Origin: Flavipsychrobacter sp.
GTDB lineage: Bacteria > Bacteroidota > Bacteroidia > Chitinophagales > Chitinophagaceae
DNA length: 64,000 nt
Assembly (NCBI GenBank): GCA_021155965.1
Contig: JAJNBJ010000017.1
Coordinates: 1 to 64,000, forward strand
Direction of reading: 5' to 3'
Shown piece by piece: positions 63,266 through 64,000 of this stretch. Within the stretch, counting starts at the first letter, position 1; each line of letters starts with the position of its first letter. The translations under genes and the position numbers were made by a program. The notes under the pieces were generated by a model, which ran no database searches, was not told the origin of the DNA, and saw only the letters and a program-made list of their open reading frames with translations.

Positions 63266-63571
63266 ATGCCGGTAAATTCGACACATTATTTATTCTTAAG
63301 CCTGCTGTTATTCTCCATAGGAGTAATGGGGGCACTGATGCGCCGTAATGCCATCATCATATTTATGTGCATTGAGCTGATGCTTAATGCGGTGAACCTG
63401 TTGTTGGTTGCTTTCTCAAAAATATATGCCGATGCAAATGCACAGCTATTTGTATTTTTTATAATGGTAGTAGCAGCGGCAGAAGTAGCTGTGGGACTGG
63501 CAATAATAGTGATGATGTATCGCAAGGTGCATTCGGTGGATATAAATATCTTAAACAGGTTAAAACATTAA
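63266..63571 (+). CDS. nuoK: NADH-quinone oxidoreductase subunit K
   Basis: The 101-residue membrane subunit has three helices. The two buried glutamates of the proton path lie in FMCIELMLNAVNL and AAAEVAVGLAI, as in all NuoK proteins. Full length. Confidence 0.96.
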   Translation: MPVNSTHYLFLSLLLFSIGVMGALMRRNAIIIFMCIELMLNAVNLLLVAFSKIYADANAQLFVFFIMVVAAAEVAVGLAIIVMMYRKVHSVDINILNRLKH

Positions 63572-63595
63572 TAGCCCTTAGGGGATTTAGCATAT
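63572..63595. repeat. nuo intergenic repeat, partial copy 4 (nuoK-nuoL)
   Basis: AGCCCTTAGGGGATTTAGC matches the right arm of copies 1-3 (CCCTTTAGGGATTTAGGG) and lies at the ribosome-binding position of nuoL. No left arm is present. Confidence 0.6.
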
Positions 63596-64000
63596 ATGGC
63601 TAATTTAGTTTACTTAGTTCCGTTGTTCCCATTGATCGGTTTCCTGATCAATGGTATTTTCTGGAAGAGAATGCCTAAAACGCTGGGCGGCGTTATAGGT
63701 TGTGTGGCAATTCTTGCTTCTTTCATTATATCATTGGGTATTTTCTTTGAAGTTAAAAGTGCTTCTTTCCAGGGGCCTTTGGTTGTTAAACTGTTTGATT
63801 TCATACAATCGGGCAACCTGAATATTCATTTTGATTTCCAGGTAGATGCGCTTTCCTCCTTGTTCCTGCTCATTATTACCGGTATAGGTTTCCTGATACA
63901 CGTTTATTCAACCTCTTATATGGGACATGATGAGGGTATGGTGAAATACTTTGCCTACCTGAACCTGTTCGTATTCTCTATGTTACTATTGGTATTGGGT
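63596..64000 (+). CDS. nuoL: NADH-quinone oxidoreductase subunit L, N-terminal part (3' cut by window)
   Basis: The frame from ATG 63596 runs to the window end with 135 codons. LVPLFPLIGFLINGIFW at the start and QVDALSSLFLLIITGIGFLIHVYSTSYM (in part HVYSTSYMGHD) are NuoL features; the latter includes the conserved region of helices 3-4. NuoL is a proton-pumping antiporter-like subunit of about 620 residues, so about a fifth is seen. Confidence 0.95.
   Translation, partial: MANLVYLVPLFPLIGFLINGIFWKRMPKTLGGVIGCVAILASFIISLGIFFEVKSASFQGPLVVKLFDFIQSGNLNIHFDFQVDALSSLFLLIITGIGFLIHVYSTSYMGHDEGMVKYFAYLNLFVFSMLLLVLG

Overview
The window is chromosomal DNA from a member of the Bacteroidota, most likely the order Chitinophagales. 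Several things point there: promoters of the phylum type (TAnnTTTG at -7) directly ahead of many genes, weak Shine-Dalgarno sequences, three proteins with type IX secretion (T9SS) sorting domains plus a PorP/SprF protein, a split methionine synthase, a short NuoG, and many lipoproteins with the CKK/CSK start typical of the phylum. Placement below order level is not supported. No rRNA, CRISPR array, insertion sequence or prophage was seen. One tRNA, tRNA-Leu(UAG), is present.

Layout. 1-6000: the end of a DUF4402 protein, the large part of a split MetH, a PAP2-type membrane phosphatase, a Rid-family protein, a Pro/Thr-rich lipoprotein and two paralogous EGF-like lipoproteins. 6100-14200: a TPR protein and the biotin genes (bioB-bioF and bioD-bioA plus a ferritin-like di-iron protein). 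The two biotin blocks are separated by an oppositely oriented membrane-bound adenylyl cyclase. 14200-28000: cell-envelope genes, namely two DUF4397 lipoproteins, an M13 peptidase, an OmpA-family protein, two T9SS substrates (one of 1,761 residues with 14 Ig-like repeats) and PorP/SprF. 28500-38530: mostly housekeeping (SDR reductase, SMR transporter, serS, gltX, trigger factor, tRNA-Leu, mgtE), with small ORFs and several palindromic or tandem repeats between and even inside genes.

38680-40500 is an AT-rich two-gene insert. It encodes an AvcD-like anti-phage dCTP/dCMP deaminase and an unrecognised 61-residue partner. It lies immediately upstream of the homocysteine-binding half of MetH, whose other half is 37 kb away. 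41600-54000: a response regulator, ruvC, a flippase-like membrane protein, a DUF3108 protein, a tyrosine ammonia-lyase/FabG pair resembling part of a flexirubin locus, a Wzx-type flippase, an NHL-repeat T9SS protein, and a small surface-polysaccharide group of two GT2 glycosyltransferases and two methyltransferases.

54120-64000 is the NADH:quinone oxidoreductase (complex I) operon, nuoA-B-C-D-E-x-y-F-G-H-I-J-K-L, with nuoL cut by the window end. It carries two non-complex-I genes (SRPBCC and DUF4440 proteins) between nuoE and nuoF. A recurring CCCTAAAGGG-type palindromic repeat sits in at least four of its intergenic gaps, with its right arm at the ribosome-binding position of the next gene.

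The observations judged most worth following are the deaminase plus small-partner unit, the di-iron protein attached to the biotin genes, the repeat family inside the nuo operon, the nested palindrome near 36.2 kb, and the in-frame heptamer repeat in gltX. All functions are read from sequence motifs and remembered family features; no database search was run.
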